Origin: Pedobacter sp. AK013
Lineage (GTDB): Bacteria; Bacteroidota; Bacteroidia; Sphingobacteriales; Sphingobacteriaceae
Assembly (NCBI RefSeq): GCF_014205835.1
Contig: NZ_JACHCQ010000005.1
Span: forward strand, 1-64,000
Length of the DNA: 64,000 nt
Direction: 5' to 3'
The notes beneath the pieces were generated by a model. That model saw only the letters and a program-made list of their open reading frames with translations. It searched no databases and had not been told where the DNA came from. The position numbers were made by a program, and so were the translations under genes. Within the stretch, counting starts at the first letter, position 1. Each line of letters begins with the position of its first letter. Shown here one piece after another: positions 17,284 to 27,028 of this stretch.

Positions 17284-18264
17284 TTAGGCCACCATTTCCT
17301 TATTATACCGATTTCGATATTCCAGTGGAGAAACTCCAGTAATTTTCCGAAATACCTCTCTAAAAGCCTTTACATCTGCATAACCTACCTCATACATTAC
17401 TTCATTAACGGTTTTTCTAGTGGTTTCTAAAGCCTTTTTAGCCGATTCTATTTTAGCACGTTGCAAATATTCTATTGGTGTGTTTCCCGTTGCCTTAATA
17501 AATCTTCTATCAAAACTTCTCCTGCCAACTGAAAACCTGGTCGATAAATCTTCTACAGATATTTTTTGTTGGAGGTTGTTCTCAATATAATTTTGTGCTT
17601 CTTTAACCATTTCATCGCCATGTAATTTTTGCCCTTTAAAAATAATAAAGCTAGATTGGCTTTGCCTGTCCATCTCTATCTGGAAAACCTTCGAACAAAA
17701 GATAGCCGTTTGCCTATCAAAGTATTTTTCTACTAGATAAAGGAGTAGATTTAAAAAAGAATAAGCCCCACCGTTAGTATATATACCATTTTCGTCAGTA
17801 ATCAGTTTATCTGGTTGTAAATCTACTTTTGGAAACATTTTGCTGAAATGATCAGCTACAATCCAATGTGTAGAACAGGTTTTGCCATCTAATAAACCAG
17901 TTGATGCCAAAAGGTATGCTCCGGTACAAACACTCGCTATTTCGGCACCATTTTTATATTGTGTAGAAATCCAACCAATCAGTTCATTGTTCCCTTCCAT
18001 TGCCTGTTGGTAATTGTGATTTAAAGAGGGGATAATTACAAGATCGGTTTTGGTTATAGATGAAATATGTTTGTGCGGTTTCACTGAAAATAAACCTTCA
18101 TAAAAATCGACTGCTTTGGAAATACCTGCCAGCTCAATTTTGAATAGCTGTCTTTTGCCGTTTTCCTGCCAGTATGCATTAGCCCTGCTTAAGATTTTAT
18201 ATGAACCAACAATACTACTTAGGTTGTTCGGCCCGTCGGGTACAAGGATGGTAATGTGTTTCAT
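17284..18264 (-). CDS. GlxA-type AraC-family regulator with DJ-1/PfpI domain
   Basis: This 326-residue protein has an N-terminal DJ-1/PfpI-like domain (about 1-195; ITILVPDGPNNLSSIVGSYK, with Cys in IASVCTGAYLLASTGLLDG). The C-terminal AraC helix-turn-helix pair spans about 220-320 (ISVEDLSTRFSVGRRSFDRR, VNEVMYEVGYADVKAFREVF). GlxA-type proteins are transcription regulators whose DJ-1 domain senses a ligand. It is divergent from the SRPBCC gene at 18440, and may control it or itself. Confidence 0.92.
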   Translation of the reverse strand: MKHITILVPDGPNNLSSIVGSYKILSRANAYWQENGKRQLFKIELAGISKAVDFYEGLFSVKPHKHISSITKTDLVIIPSLNHNYQQAMEGNNELIGWISTQYKNGAEIASVCTGAYLLASTGLLDGKTCSTHWIVADHFSKMFPKVDLQPDKLITDENGIYTNGGAYSFLNLLLYLVEKYFDRQTAIFCSKVFQIEMDRQSQSSFIIFKGQKLHGDEMVKEAQNYIENNLQQKISVEDLSTRFSVGRRSFDRRFIKATGNTPIEYLQRAKIESAKKALETTRKTVNEVMYEVGYADVKAFREVFRKITGVSPLEYRNRYNKEMVA

Positions 18265-18389
18265 CTTAGTGGTTTTATATTATTTTCGCATTAATCTGCT
18301 ATTTTTTGTTTAAAGATAAAACTTAAAGCTGTCCAAATCAACCCGCTATAATGTCTATTTTGCACCCTGTTTGCAACCTATATTGCTGT

Positions 18390-18397
18390 TAACTTTG
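18390..18397 (+). promoter_or_regulatory. -7 promoter element for the SRPBCC gene
   Basis: TAACTTTG fits TAnnTTTG and lies about 42 bases before the ATG at 18440. A TTTG at 18370-18373 is 16 bases upstream, shorter than the usual spacing of about 19, so the -33 assignment is weak. Confidence 0.4.
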
Positions 18398-18439
18398 TTT
18401 TATTCTAATCAATCTTAAATTTAAACAACAGCAGAACCT

Positions 18440-18934
18440 ATGGAAAAGCAAGATTTTACAGCCACCATTTTGGTAGATCAAAGTCCGAATGAAGCATTTA
18501 ATGCCATCACCAATGTTAGGGGATGGTGGTCGGAAGCCATTGAAGGAGATACCGATATTCTTAACGCCGAATCCGTTTATCATTATAGAGATATCCATTA
18601 TTGTAAAATGAAATTAATTGAACTGATTCCAGATCAAAAAGTGGCTTGGTTAATATTAGACAACTATTTTAAGTTTACAACCGATAAAAGCGAATGGATT
18701 GGTACAAAGCTGGTTTTCGATATTTCTAAAAAGGGTGCACAAACCGCTGTAACTTTTACACACGAGGGCTTAGTGCCTCATTACGAATGTTATGTGATTT
18801 GCAGGGAAGCATGGACCAACTATATTAAAGAAAGTTTGTATAAACTAATTACTACAGGGAAGGGAGAGCCAAACCCTAAAGAAAATGATGGTTTTAATAC
18901 CAAACTGGCAAAAAAGTGGAAACTGGAAGCCTAA
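18440..18934 (+). CDS. SRPBCC domain protein (AHSA1-like)
   Basis: This 164-residue cytosolic protein has the AHSA1/START-like pattern: FTATILVDQSPNEAFNAITN at the front, then RGWWSEAIEGD, a central beta sheet (VAWLILDNYF) and a C-terminal helix beginning CREAWTNYIKESLYKLITTG. Such proteins bind hydrophobic ligands in a helix-grip cavity. The ligand is unknown. It is divergent from the GlxA-type regulator and is a possible target of it. Confidence 0.85.
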   Translation: MEKQDFTATILVDQSPNEAFNAITNVRGWWSEAIEGDTDILNAESVYHYRDIHYCKMKLIELIPDQKVAWLILDNYFKFTTDKSEWIGTKLVFDISKKGAQTAVTFTHEGLVPHYECYVICREAWTNYIKESLYKLITTGKGEPNPKENDGFNTKLAKKWKLEA

Positions 18935-18939
18935 TAAAG

Positions 18940-18976
18940 ACTGCAGCCTGTTCAATTTTAATGAACAGGCTGCAGT
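18940..18976. terminator. strong hairpin between convergent genes
   Basis: ACTGCAGCCTGTTCA pairs perfectly with TGAACAGGCTGCAGT around a 7-base loop. It lies six bases after the SRPBCC stop and about 75 bases from the 3' end of the convergent LTA-synthase-like gene, so it may serve either strand. Only a short AT-rich tail follows. Confidence 0.7.
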
Positions 18977-19049
18977 TAATATATACACTCATCAATTTTA
19001 CTTTCATCTTCTTTCCAAATCAGCAACCCGATATTTATGCTTAAATTTA

Positions 19050-20987
19050 TTAGGGTTTCTTTTTGGATTCAAAGCCGTATAAACCATTTTGGTAGAGGTA
19101 CGAAGCCATTTGGTAATTGGATATAGCTTCATTAATTAATTTCTGGTCTGCGGGTATGGCTACGGCACTTCCGGTAGTAAAATCGGGCTTGTATGTAGTT
19201 GCTTTTTTATTCGGATCGAGAATAACCAGCTTATCATTTTTAATGTAGCCTAAACTCTGATAAGTGCTAATAAAAGCCCTTTCTTCGCTATCTTTCATCT
19301 TAAACACATCCTGGCCAAAAAACTTACTGTTGTAACTGAAATTCAGGTATCCCAAAATTGTTGGACCAATATCGATCTGTGCAGTGAGTTTCTCGAATTT
19401 GCCAGGCGCAATGTGTCCTGGGCTGTAAAAAATCATTGGGATATGGTATTTATCAACCGGTAACTCTACTTTACCTGCACTAGAAGCGCAATGATCGGCT
19501 ACAATTACGAATAACGTATTAGCAAACCAAGGTTTCTGTTTCGCTTCTCGTATAAATTTGCCAATAGCGTAATCGGTGTATTTAACTGCACCTTCTCTAC
19601 CTGTGTGCGAGGGGATATCAATCCTACCTTCAGGATAAGTATAAGGGCGGTGGTTCGAAACCGTCATAATCTGCGCGAAAAAAGGTTTCTTGTCTTTATA
19701 ATCTTTATCCAGTTCGCGTAACGAAAGTGTAAATAGATCTTCATCGGCTACGCCCCAGATGTTTGAATAATGGATTTCCGAATCCTGAAGTGCACTTCTA
19801 TCCGTTACCTGGTAACCATTGTTAGAAAAGAACTCGTTCATATTATCGAAATAGCCATAGCCACCATAAATAAACCTGCTATTGTATCCTTTAGCGCGAA
19901 ATATGCTGCCTAAGGTAAACAGGTTTTTATTATCAGGACGTTTAACGATCGATTGCCCTGGGGTAGGTGGGATGCAAAGCGATAGTGCTTCAAGGCCCCG
20001 TACGGTACGCGTTCCTGAAGCGTATAAATTGTTAAAGAGCAAACCTTCTTTTGCCAGCGAATCGAGTTGTGGGGTAATATGCTGCGTATTGCCAAAAGTA
20101 CCTAGAAACTCAGCGCTTAAGCTTTCTACACTGATCAGTACTACATTCATCTTGTTTTCAGCTCCGGAATTATTGATCATTCTGGAGGTACTGATGTCGG
20201 TTCTTGCAATAGAATCTGCTGGGAGTAAGTGCTGAATAATATTGGCAGCGCTTTTAATGGGCAGCGTTTTGTAAAAGGCATCATAATCGAGCTGATTATG
20301 CCAAAAAGCATAGCCAAACTCATACATGCCATTGCCCGAAAGTTCGTTTACATATTGGTTACTGCTGTTGTTTTTCCACTTGTGGCTTACACAGAAATAA
20401 GTAAATACGGGCAGGCACAGCAAAATGAGTGCAATTTTGGTTCTTTTGCCAAAGCGTGTCTGCTGGTAGGTAGATACTGTAATTAAGTTTCTTAACAGGT
20501 AAACAACACCCGCAGTTAAAATAATCAACACAGCTAAAATGGTATTAATGGGATACGATTGGCGGATATTTCCGATCACTTCGGTTGTGTATACCAAATA
20601 ATCGACAGCAATAAAGTTATAACGTACTGAAAATTCTTCCCAAAAGAACCATTCGGAAACGGCATTGAAAATGAGTGTTAAAATAACAACGAAAAAATAG
20701 ATAAAGAGTAATACCCTGCTTGTTTTGCCCGTATAGGCTTTGGCTGGGAACAGCCAAAGGTAAATAACCAGCGGTATAACGGCAAAAGAGGCTGCAGCCA
20801 GATCGTAAAACAGACCGATGAGCAAAACTTTTAAGAGGTTTAAAATAGACCAGTCGAAAGAAGCCGCACTATAAATTAATAGTGTAATGCGGGTTAATAA
20901 CGAAATGCTACATAATAACAACGTAGCCAGAAAAACAGGACCGAACCTGGTTTCTAATAGTTTACTTGTTTTTTCTTTAATGCTCAT
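19050..20987 (-). CDS. LTA synthase family protein (sulfatase-fold phosphoglycerol transferase-like)
   Basis: This 645-residue protein has five membrane helices in the first 170 or so residues. An extracytoplasmic alkaline-phosphatase/sulfatase-fold domain follows. Metal-site and nucleophile motifs are visible: NVVLISVESLSAEFLG, the Thr in ASGTRTVRGLEALS, and the later NTLFVIVADHCASS. Length and order fit the LtaS/MdoB group, which moves phosphoglycerol or phosphoethanolamine between envelope molecules. Gram-negative Bacteroidota make no lipoteichoic acid, so the acceptor is probably a glycan or lipid A. That is inference. Confidence 0.92.
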   Translation of the reverse strand: MSIKEKTSKLLETRFGPVFLATLLLCSISLLTRITLLIYSAASFDWSILNLLKVLLIGLFYDLAAASFAVIPLVIYLWLFPAKAYTGKTSRVLLFIYFFVVILTLIFNAVSEWFFWEEFSVRYNFIAVDYLVYTTEVIGNIRQSYPINTILAVLIILTAGVVYLLRNLITVSTYQQTRFGKRTKIALILLCLPVFTYFCVSHKWKNNSSNQYVNELSGNGMYEFGYAFWHNQLDYDAFYKTLPIKSAANIIQHLLPADSIARTDISTSRMINNSGAENKMNVVLISVESLSAEFLGTFGNTQHITPQLDSLAKEGLLFNNLYASGTRTVRGLEALSLCIPPTPGQSIVKRPDNKNLFTLGSIFRAKGYNSRFIYGGYGYFDNMNEFFSNNGYQVTDRSALQDSEIHYSNIWGVADEDLFTLSLRELDKDYKDKKPFFAQIMTVSNHRPYTYPEGRIDIPSHTGREGAVKYTDYAIGKFIREAKQKPWFANTLFVIVADHCASSAGKVELPVDKYHIPMIFYSPGHIAPGKFEKLTAQIDIGPTILGYLNFSYNSKFFGQDVFKMKDSEERAFISTYQSLGYIKNDKLVILDPNKKATTYKPDFTTGSAVAIPADQKLINEAISNYQMASYLYQNGLYGFESKKKP

Positions 20988-21155
20988 AATTGGGCGGCGT
21001 TCTAACGATTAAAACTTACCTGCAAGACCTTATTTTTTGTAAAGGGTAAAGGTAAGTTTCAATTCTGAAGGAACTCTGAATATTGGTTGGATAAGCGAAA
21101 TTAGTATTAATGCTTTAAATTAGCAATTCATTAATACCTGGCTAACACCGTATTG

Positions 21156-21863
21156 TTATTGTTTTGAAAAATCAACACTCAATGTTGAAGTAAAGCGGGC
21201 AACTAATTTTTCATACAATGCTTTATTAATGGTACTCGAAACAATAATCATGTTATTGGCTCCGGTACGTGTGGTTTGTCCGAAATCGCTTGCAGTTAGG
21301 CCGGTTACCAGGGCATTAAGTTGTACCGTAACTTTAGCTACGTAAGTTCCGGCAGTAACTTCCACTCTCTTAGCCTCAAGTTTAACTACTTGTGCCTGGT
21401 TCATTTCGAATCTTACCGGAATTTTTGTTCCCGAAGCCTCAATATATGTTCCTGTTAATAACAAAGGCGGGTTGGTTAATGAGCTGGCCAAGGTTAGGTT
21501 AAATTGGTTATTCTCGTATACACCCGAAGCTATATTAACGGTGCCAGATAAAGAATCAGGTTTTAAAGCATTAACCAGGTAAAGGTTTTTAGTTTCTAGA
21601 TTAATTGCCCCACTACCTGATTTGGTTGCACTGAATTCGATTTTGGCAACATTAACACTTGCTGTGGTCCAGTTTATGCTTCCGTTTGTACCAGCAGCTA
21701 CCACAGCACCACTAGCGCTTGCATTGCTGCTTAACGAAGCATTTAAATTGCTGGCGCTAAAACTGTAGCTCAATTTGGTATCGGTAGCTACTTCTTTTTT
21801 TGTGCAGCCCATAAAAAGCACTAGCATGAACAGTGCGCTCGTAATTTGGTAAAGTTTAGTCAT
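21156..21863 (-). CDS. putative lipoprotein of unknown function
   Basis: This 235-residue product starts with a lipoprotein signal (LFMLVLFMGC, then TKKEVATD). The mature part is Ser/Ala/Asn-rich and beta-stranded (LSYSFSASNLNASLSSNASA, TKNLYLVNALKPDSLSGTV). No family is recognised with confidence. It follows the receptor gene (22020-24443) in the same direction with a 156-base gap that contains a hairpin, so joint expression is possible. Confidence 0.7.
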   Translation of the reverse strand: MTKLYQITSALFMLVLFMGCTKKEVATDTKLSYSFSASNLNASLSSNASASGAVVAAGTNGSINWTTASVNVAKIEFSATKSGSGAINLETKNLYLVNALKPDSLSGTVNIASGVYENNQFNLTLASSLTNPPLLLTGTYIEASGTKIPVRFEMNQAQVVKLEAKRVEVTAGTYVAKVTVQLNALVTGLTASDFGQTTRTGANNMIIVSSTINKALYEKLVARFTSTLSVDFSKQ

Positions 21864-21955
21864 TTTGTTTGATTTTAAGGATATCAGATTTGGTTAGTGT
21901 TGATATTAAATATAAGCATCAATTCTGTAGCAATTCTGAAGTTGATCGAAAGCAA

Positions 21956-21977
21956 TGGTTCGTGTCGCCACGAACCA
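21956..21977. repeat. short perfect hairpin between receptor and lipoprotein genes
   Basis: TGGTTCGTG pairs with CACGAACCA around the loop TCGC. It has no T run on either side, so it may be a REP-like element or an RNA-processing site rather than a terminator. Confidence 0.5.
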
Positions 21978-22019
21978 CTTATAAACTGATTTGCCTCTGT
22001 CAAACTGATTTGGATTGTC

Positions 22020-24443
22020 TTAAAATTTATAGCTGTAACCTAACCTGAACACTTGGGTTTCATAAAAATCCGTACTGTTAAATTTAAAGCCATTGCCATT
22101 AATTTCTTTTTTGATTTTTAAGGTATTAAAAATGTCGGTTCCGTTTAAGAAAATTTCACCTTTTCCTTTCTGAATCTGCTTTTTAATTCCAAGGTCTGTG
22201 GAAAAGCGGGCCCCAATTTTTCCTTGTGGAATAATATCTGGAGCCAGATAAACTGCAGATAGCTGGATGTCGGTTTTTGAAGCTAATTTGAACTGTCCGT
22301 TAAATTTAGCATTACTTGATACGATAGATTGATTGGGCATACTGTATATCGTTGGAACAGGGTATTGGTTGGCTATGCTAAAGGCGTTAATAGTGTTTTT
22401 ATATAGTGTTGTACTTAAGTTAAACGAAAACCAGGAGTTAATTTCCTGTTGCCATAACAATTCGCCACCAGTGTTAAAGCTTTTTCCGGCATTTTGAAAA
22501 ATATTATAAATAATGGTATTGCCCGGAACAATGGTGGCGATGCGAGTAATGGTTCCATTAACAATTTTATGAAAAGCAGCCCCGTAAAAATAGCCTTTGT
22601 CCCAATTGTATTTATAACCCAATTCTAAAGCATGCGTAAACTGAGGTCTGAGTGTCGGATTGCCAACTTTCAGCAATTCAGGCTCATCATATTTAGGAAA
22701 TATCCTGATATCGACTTCATTTGGACGGTCTACCCTTTGGTTGTAGAAGGCACTTATTTTGTTTTGCTCATTTATTTTGTAAGCCAGGCGTACATTGGGG
22801 AATGGTCTGAAATATTCGTAACCATCGCTTTTATAGGTGTTATGATTGGGATTTACTTTATAATCTACACGTACATATTCCATCCTTAAGCCAGCTTCGA
22901 GTTCTATTTTGTTGTTCTCATAAACGTAGTTGCCATATACAGCTGGAATATTTTCGCGATAATCGGCCCAGCCACCCGCGTTAACATCAATAGGCGAGTT
23001 TAGACCCGGATAAAACTGCATATTTGTTGGAATTATTCTATAACGGTATTTTATACCACCTTCAATTCTTCCATGCTTTAACGGACGTACATAATCTAGA
23101 TTAAAATCTGAAACATGCTCGTCTGACAGAAGTTTAAAAGCATCCATTCCGGTAAAGGTGGGCATGATGTTGGTGAAGAAATATTTTTCATCTTCACGGT
23201 GCCAGGTATAGTTAAAACCAGCATTCAAAGTGTGGCCTGGTTGTGCAAATTTATGTTGGTACAACGCGGTGCCTGTAGCGGTATATTTTACCTCATCCTC
23301 TACAAATTGCCACAGACGGTTCCGAACGGTAAAATCGCTATTGTAATAAGGAATATCACCCAGATCGCCAATTTTTTCGCGATTAAAAAAGCCTGATAGC
23401 GTAAAACTATTGCGCTCATTAGGATTATAATCAAAACCACTTTTTACCGTGGTAAATGTGGTGGTACGGTTGCGTTTAACTTGCTGGTTAATCACTGTAC
23501 CATCATCATAAACCCTTTGCGAAAATTCGTTTTTATTTAAGGTTTGTGTATATAAATAATCGGCTTGTAAAAATGTATTTAACTTGTTCTTCCGGTAATT
23601 TAGAGATAGGGAAGGGTTAAATTTTGGAGTGGCCTGGTACTGCGGACTAATGCCCTGCAGATTCTCTTTCCTTAGCCATAAAGCACCCAAACCGGTGCTC
23701 ATACCTAATTTTCCGTTAAAGCCTTCTTGCTTATTTTTCTTGTAAATGATATTAATAATACCTGCATTGCCATTGGCATCGTATTTTGAAGAGGGGTTGT
23801 TGATAATTTCGATGCGCTCGATAGCCGATGCCGGAATATTATCGAGCCCCGTTTGGCTGCCAAAACCTGTTATTGCGTTTTGTTTACCATCAATCAGCAC
23901 CGCTATCTTATCGTTTCCCCTAAGCTGCACTTTTCCATCCTGAATGGTAATGCCTGGCAGGTTTTGCATGGCCTGTAGCACCGATCCGCCCAGTTGGCTG
24001 GTGTTTTTTGCGAGATCGTAAGTTTTTTTATCCAATTTATTGCTTAAACCTTCTGTTCGCGTACCTTGAATGTTAACAGTTTGCAGACTTTGTGCATCTT
24101 CTGTGAGTTCAAAAAGGCCCAGATCAAGAAAGGGACTGAGAGAGCCTATGTTAATCTGTTTTTTTAATGTTTGATATCCAACAATGCTGATGGCGAGATT
24201 ATAATTACCCGAAGGAATGTCTTTAATGGTGAACCGGCCCTGATCATCGCTAATGGTACCCAGTAGTACCTTTTCGTCGTTTATTTTCTTTAAAACAACA
24301 TTAGTGTAAGGAAGCGTGTTTTTGTTTTTCGCTTCTTTAATCTGTCCGGAAACGGTTACGACTTTTTCCTGTGCGCAAATATCATCCGCTAATAGAAATA
24401 TAGAAAAGCAAAATAGCTTTAATATTCGTTTGTAGTTTTTCAT
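22020..24443 (-). CDS. TonB-dependent receptor-like outer membrane barrel protein
   Basis: This 807-residue protein has a signal peptide (about 1-24), then a carboxypeptidase-regulatory-like domain (about 28-110; VSGQIKEAKNKNTLPYTNVV). A plug follows (LQAMQNLPGITIQDGKVQLR, VLIDGKQNAITGFG, then IERIEIINNPSSKYDANGNA). A long beta barrel ends in the outer-membrane signature GYSYKF. This is the outer-membrane-beta-barrel subfamily related to TonB receptors, often of unknown substrate. It has the same architecture as the divergent gene at 24569, but the barrels differ, so the two probably serve different ligands. Confidence 0.9.
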   Translation of the reverse strand: MKNYKRILKLFCFSIFLLADDICAQEKVVTVSGQIKEAKNKNTLPYTNVVLKKINDEKVLLGTISDDQGRFTIKDIPSGNYNLAISIVGYQTLKKQINIGSLSPFLDLGLFELTEDAQSLQTVNIQGTRTEGLSNKLDKKTYDLAKNTSQLGGSVLQAMQNLPGITIQDGKVQLRGNDKIAVLIDGKQNAITGFGSQTGLDNIPASAIERIEIINNPSSKYDANGNAGIINIIYKKNKQEGFNGKLGMSTGLGALWLRKENLQGISPQYQATPKFNPSLSLNYRKNKLNTFLQADYLYTQTLNKNEFSQRVYDDGTVINQQVKRNRTTTFTTVKSGFDYNPNERNSFTLSGFFNREKIGDLGDIPYYNSDFTVRNRLWQFVEDEVKYTATGTALYQHKFAQPGHTLNAGFNYTWHREDEKYFFTNIMPTFTGMDAFKLLSDEHVSDFNLDYVRPLKHGRIEGGIKYRYRIIPTNMQFYPGLNSPIDVNAGGWADYRENIPAVYGNYVYENNKIELEAGLRMEYVRVDYKVNPNHNTYKSDGYEYFRPFPNVRLAYKINEQNKISAFYNQRVDRPNEVDIRIFPKYDEPELLKVGNPTLRPQFTHALELGYKYNWDKGYFYGAAFHKIVNGTITRIATIVPGNTIIYNIFQNAGKSFNTGGELLWQQEINSWFSFNLSTTLYKNTINAFSIANQYPVPTIYSMPNQSIVSSNAKFNGQFKLASKTDIQLSAVYLAPDIIPQGKIGARFSTDLGIKKQIQKGKGEIFLNGTDIFNTLKIKKEINGNGFKFNSTDFYETQVFRLGYSYKF

Positions 24444-24568
24444 AATTAATTAAGTTTTCCGCTGGCAAATTAGGATGCAAATCTGAAGAAAAACTGAATC
24501 TTAATGTTTTACGCCATCTTCAAATTTTCGACAGATTTGAACTGTAACTATGCAGAAAAAATGCTTCA

Positions 24569-26965
24569 ATGATTAAAATTTATACATTATTATCTCTTTT
24601 ATTTTTTGTACCCCTGGTTCTTTATGCTCAAATCAATGGTGTTATTGTTGGAAAAACTGTTGATGGATCTTCATTGAAAGCAATGGAATTCGTGAATATC
24701 GTATTAATGAAGCCTGGAAGTGCGGATATTATCAGAAGGGAAGTAACCGATGCAAAGGGAAACTATAAATTAAACAATGTTCCGGAAGGAACCTATTTTG
24801 TTGTAGCTAGTTTTATCGGTTATCAGAATTTTAAAAGCGCAAGTTTTGCAGTGAGTGCTACAAACAAAAGAATAATTCAGGATATAAAACTGGATGGCGG
24901 AATGAAAAATCTTGACGAGGTTACTGTTGCATCAAAAAAGCCACTTTACAACAATAGTATAGATAGAAAGGTTTACGATGTATCGCAGGATATGTTAGCT
25001 AAATCGGGATCAGCAAGTGAGGTATTGGCCAACGTTCCGCTGGTACAGGTAGATATGGATGGGAATATCAGTTTGCGCAATTCAACCGCTACTATTTTGA
25101 TTAACGGAAAGGTTTCACCTTTAATGGGGGCAAATGCCGCAGCAGCATTACAACAATTCCCCGCTAATAGTATCGAAAAGATAGAAGTAATTACCAATCC
25201 ATCAGCTAAATACAGACCCGATGGCACAGGTGGGATTATCAATATTGTATTGAAAAAGAATGTGAAACGGGGCTTAAACGGAACATTAACCGGAAATATT
25301 GGAAACCGTGAACGTTATAATGCCGGTGCAAATGTGAATGATAACATCGGTAAAATAAATATTTATGGAAATTACAGTTTGAAACTAGACGACAGGTTGA
25401 GGACCAATACTAATAACCGTGTGCAAACCGATCCGGTAACACAGGCAGTACGGTATTATGATGATTTCGCTACCCAGCGAGCGAGACCTTTTTCTAATAT
25501 TGGTGGTATTGGTATAGACTATAATCTTTCTGATAAAACTACTATGGGCTTATCGGGCAATTTTTACGTTCGTAATATACACAAACATGATATTACCACT
25601 AAAATGATCCGTACGGCTTCGTCATTAGAGCAGGATTATGATAGAAAAAGGGAAAATTTCGAACAGGAAAAAAACTTTGATGCTACAATTTATGCAGAAC
25701 ACGGATTTAAAAAGAACGGAAACAAGTTAAGGCTGGAGTTTAATATTGCACATTCGCCAGAGGTTGAAGATAACCATTATACCAATTTGTTCAGGTATCC
25801 GGCTGTTGCCAACCAGTTAGATAATACCCTGATTAAACAAACTGCCGATCAGAAGCATGCGGCTATAACTTATGAAAACCCCATTACTGAAAACAGTAAG
25901 ATTGAAGCAGGTTACGACGGACAGTACAATAAAGAAGATCTTGATTTTTACGGAGAAGCTTTTAATCAGGCTCAACAAAGATTTTTGACAGATTTTAATA
26001 AAACCAATCGTTTCATTTACAACGAAAATATACATGCCCTATACGGTACTTATGCTTTAGATATTAAAAAAATCGGGGTGATGTTAGGCTTAAGGGGAGA
26101 GTATGCAGATGTAACCTCTAAACTGATTACTACAGGAACGGTGGTACCCAATCATTATTTTAAATTGTACCCAACACTTCATTTTACCTATAAACTGGCT
26201 AAAAACAAAGAATTGCAGTTAAATTACAGCAGAAGGGTAAGAAGGCCAGAAGCCGATGAGTTAAATCCATTTGCAGAATACGCTGATCCTACTAATGTAA
26301 GAGTAGGTAATCCGTATTTATTGCCAGAAATTATCCACTCCGTAGAGCTGGGCTATCAGTGGAGTAACGATCATTTCAGTATTTTACCCGGCATTTATTA
26401 CCGTTATACCTATAACCGTTTTACAGCCATTACAGCGCCATTAAATGATTCGGTTCTGGTAACCCGACAACAGAACCTGAGCAATGACCGGGCTTTTGGA
26501 GCTGATGTAATGCTTACCATGCATCCTAGTGATAAGCTGAGCTTTAACCTGATTCCAAACATATTTTATAATCAGATTGATGCTTCTAATCTTGGCTATA
26601 GCAATAAAAAATCTACCATTACCTGGTCGGCAAATGTTAATGGAAGTTATATTTTGCCATGGGGAACGGCCGTTCAGCTTAATTCTGTATATAAATCGGC
26701 ACGTTTAACTCCGCAAGGTAAGTACCTGCCTAGCTATGTGTTAAATATTGGTTTAAGAGAGGAGGTTTTAAAGAAAAAAGGTTCTGTGTACCTCACGGTA
26801 TCAGATTTGTTTAAATCACAGCGGCAGGTTGCCGAACTGCAATCACCTTTGCTCTTGCAAAACATTAATCAGAGAAGTAACTCCAGAATTTTTTACCTGG
26901 GTTTTAGTTATAATTTTGGCATCGTTAAGAAAAAGAAAGATTTGCAATTCGATAATAGTCAGTAA
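24569..26965 (+). CDS. TonB-dependent receptor-like outer membrane barrel protein
   Basis: This 798-residue protein has a signal peptide (MIKIYTLLSLLFFVPLVLYA), a regulatory-like beta-sandwich (about 22-105; AMEFVNIVLMKPGSADIIRR), a plug (EVLANVPLVQVDMDGNISLR, ILINGKVSPLMG, IEKIEVITNPSAKYRPDG) and a barrel ending FYLGFSYNF before a charged tail. It is divergent from the paralogue at 22020 with 125 bases between them. The barrel end is followed by a short hydrophilic extension (GIVKKKKDLQFDNSQ), which is unusual because the terminal aromatic residue is normally last. An HD-domain gene follows 63 bases on. Confidence 0.9.
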   Translation: MIKIYTLLSLLFFVPLVLYAQINGVIVGKTVDGSSLKAMEFVNIVLMKPGSADIIRREVTDAKGNYKLNNVPEGTYFVVASFIGYQNFKSASFAVSATNKRIIQDIKLDGGMKNLDEVTVASKKPLYNNSIDRKVYDVSQDMLAKSGSASEVLANVPLVQVDMDGNISLRNSTATILINGKVSPLMGANAAAALQQFPANSIEKIEVITNPSAKYRPDGTGGIINIVLKKNVKRGLNGTLTGNIGNRERYNAGANVNDNIGKINIYGNYSLKLDDRLRTNTNNRVQTDPVTQAVRYYDDFATQRARPFSNIGGIGIDYNLSDKTTMGLSGNFYVRNIHKHDITTKMIRTASSLEQDYDRKRENFEQEKNFDATIYAEHGFKKNGNKLRLEFNIAHSPEVEDNHYTNLFRYPAVANQLDNTLIKQTADQKHAAITYENPITENSKIEAGYDGQYNKEDLDFYGEAFNQAQQRFLTDFNKTNRFIYNENIHALYGTYALDIKKIGVMLGLRGEYADVTSKLITTGTVVPNHYFKLYPTLHFTYKLAKNKELQLNYSRRVRRPEADELNPFAEYADPTNVRVGNPYLLPEIIHSVELGYQWSNDHFSILPGIYYRYTYNRFTAITAPLNDSVLVTRQQNLSNDRAFGADVMLTMHPSDKLSFNLIPNIFYNQIDASNLGYSNKKSTITWSANVNGSYILPWGTAVQLNSVYKSARLTPQGKYLPSYVLNIGLREEVLKKKGSVYLTVSDLFKSQRQVAELQSPLLLQNINQRSNSRIFYLGFSYNFGIVKKKKDLQFDNSQ

Positions 26966-27028
26966 AACGTGAGGCTACAGTTTTTCTTCAGATTTGACCT
27001 ATAATATTGTAGCATCTATTTTTTGTAA

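Noticed and set aside
19050..20987. Third PUL sulfatase
   Set aside because: The protein has five N-terminal membrane helices and a Thr nucleophile instead of CxPxR, so it is LTA-synthase-like.
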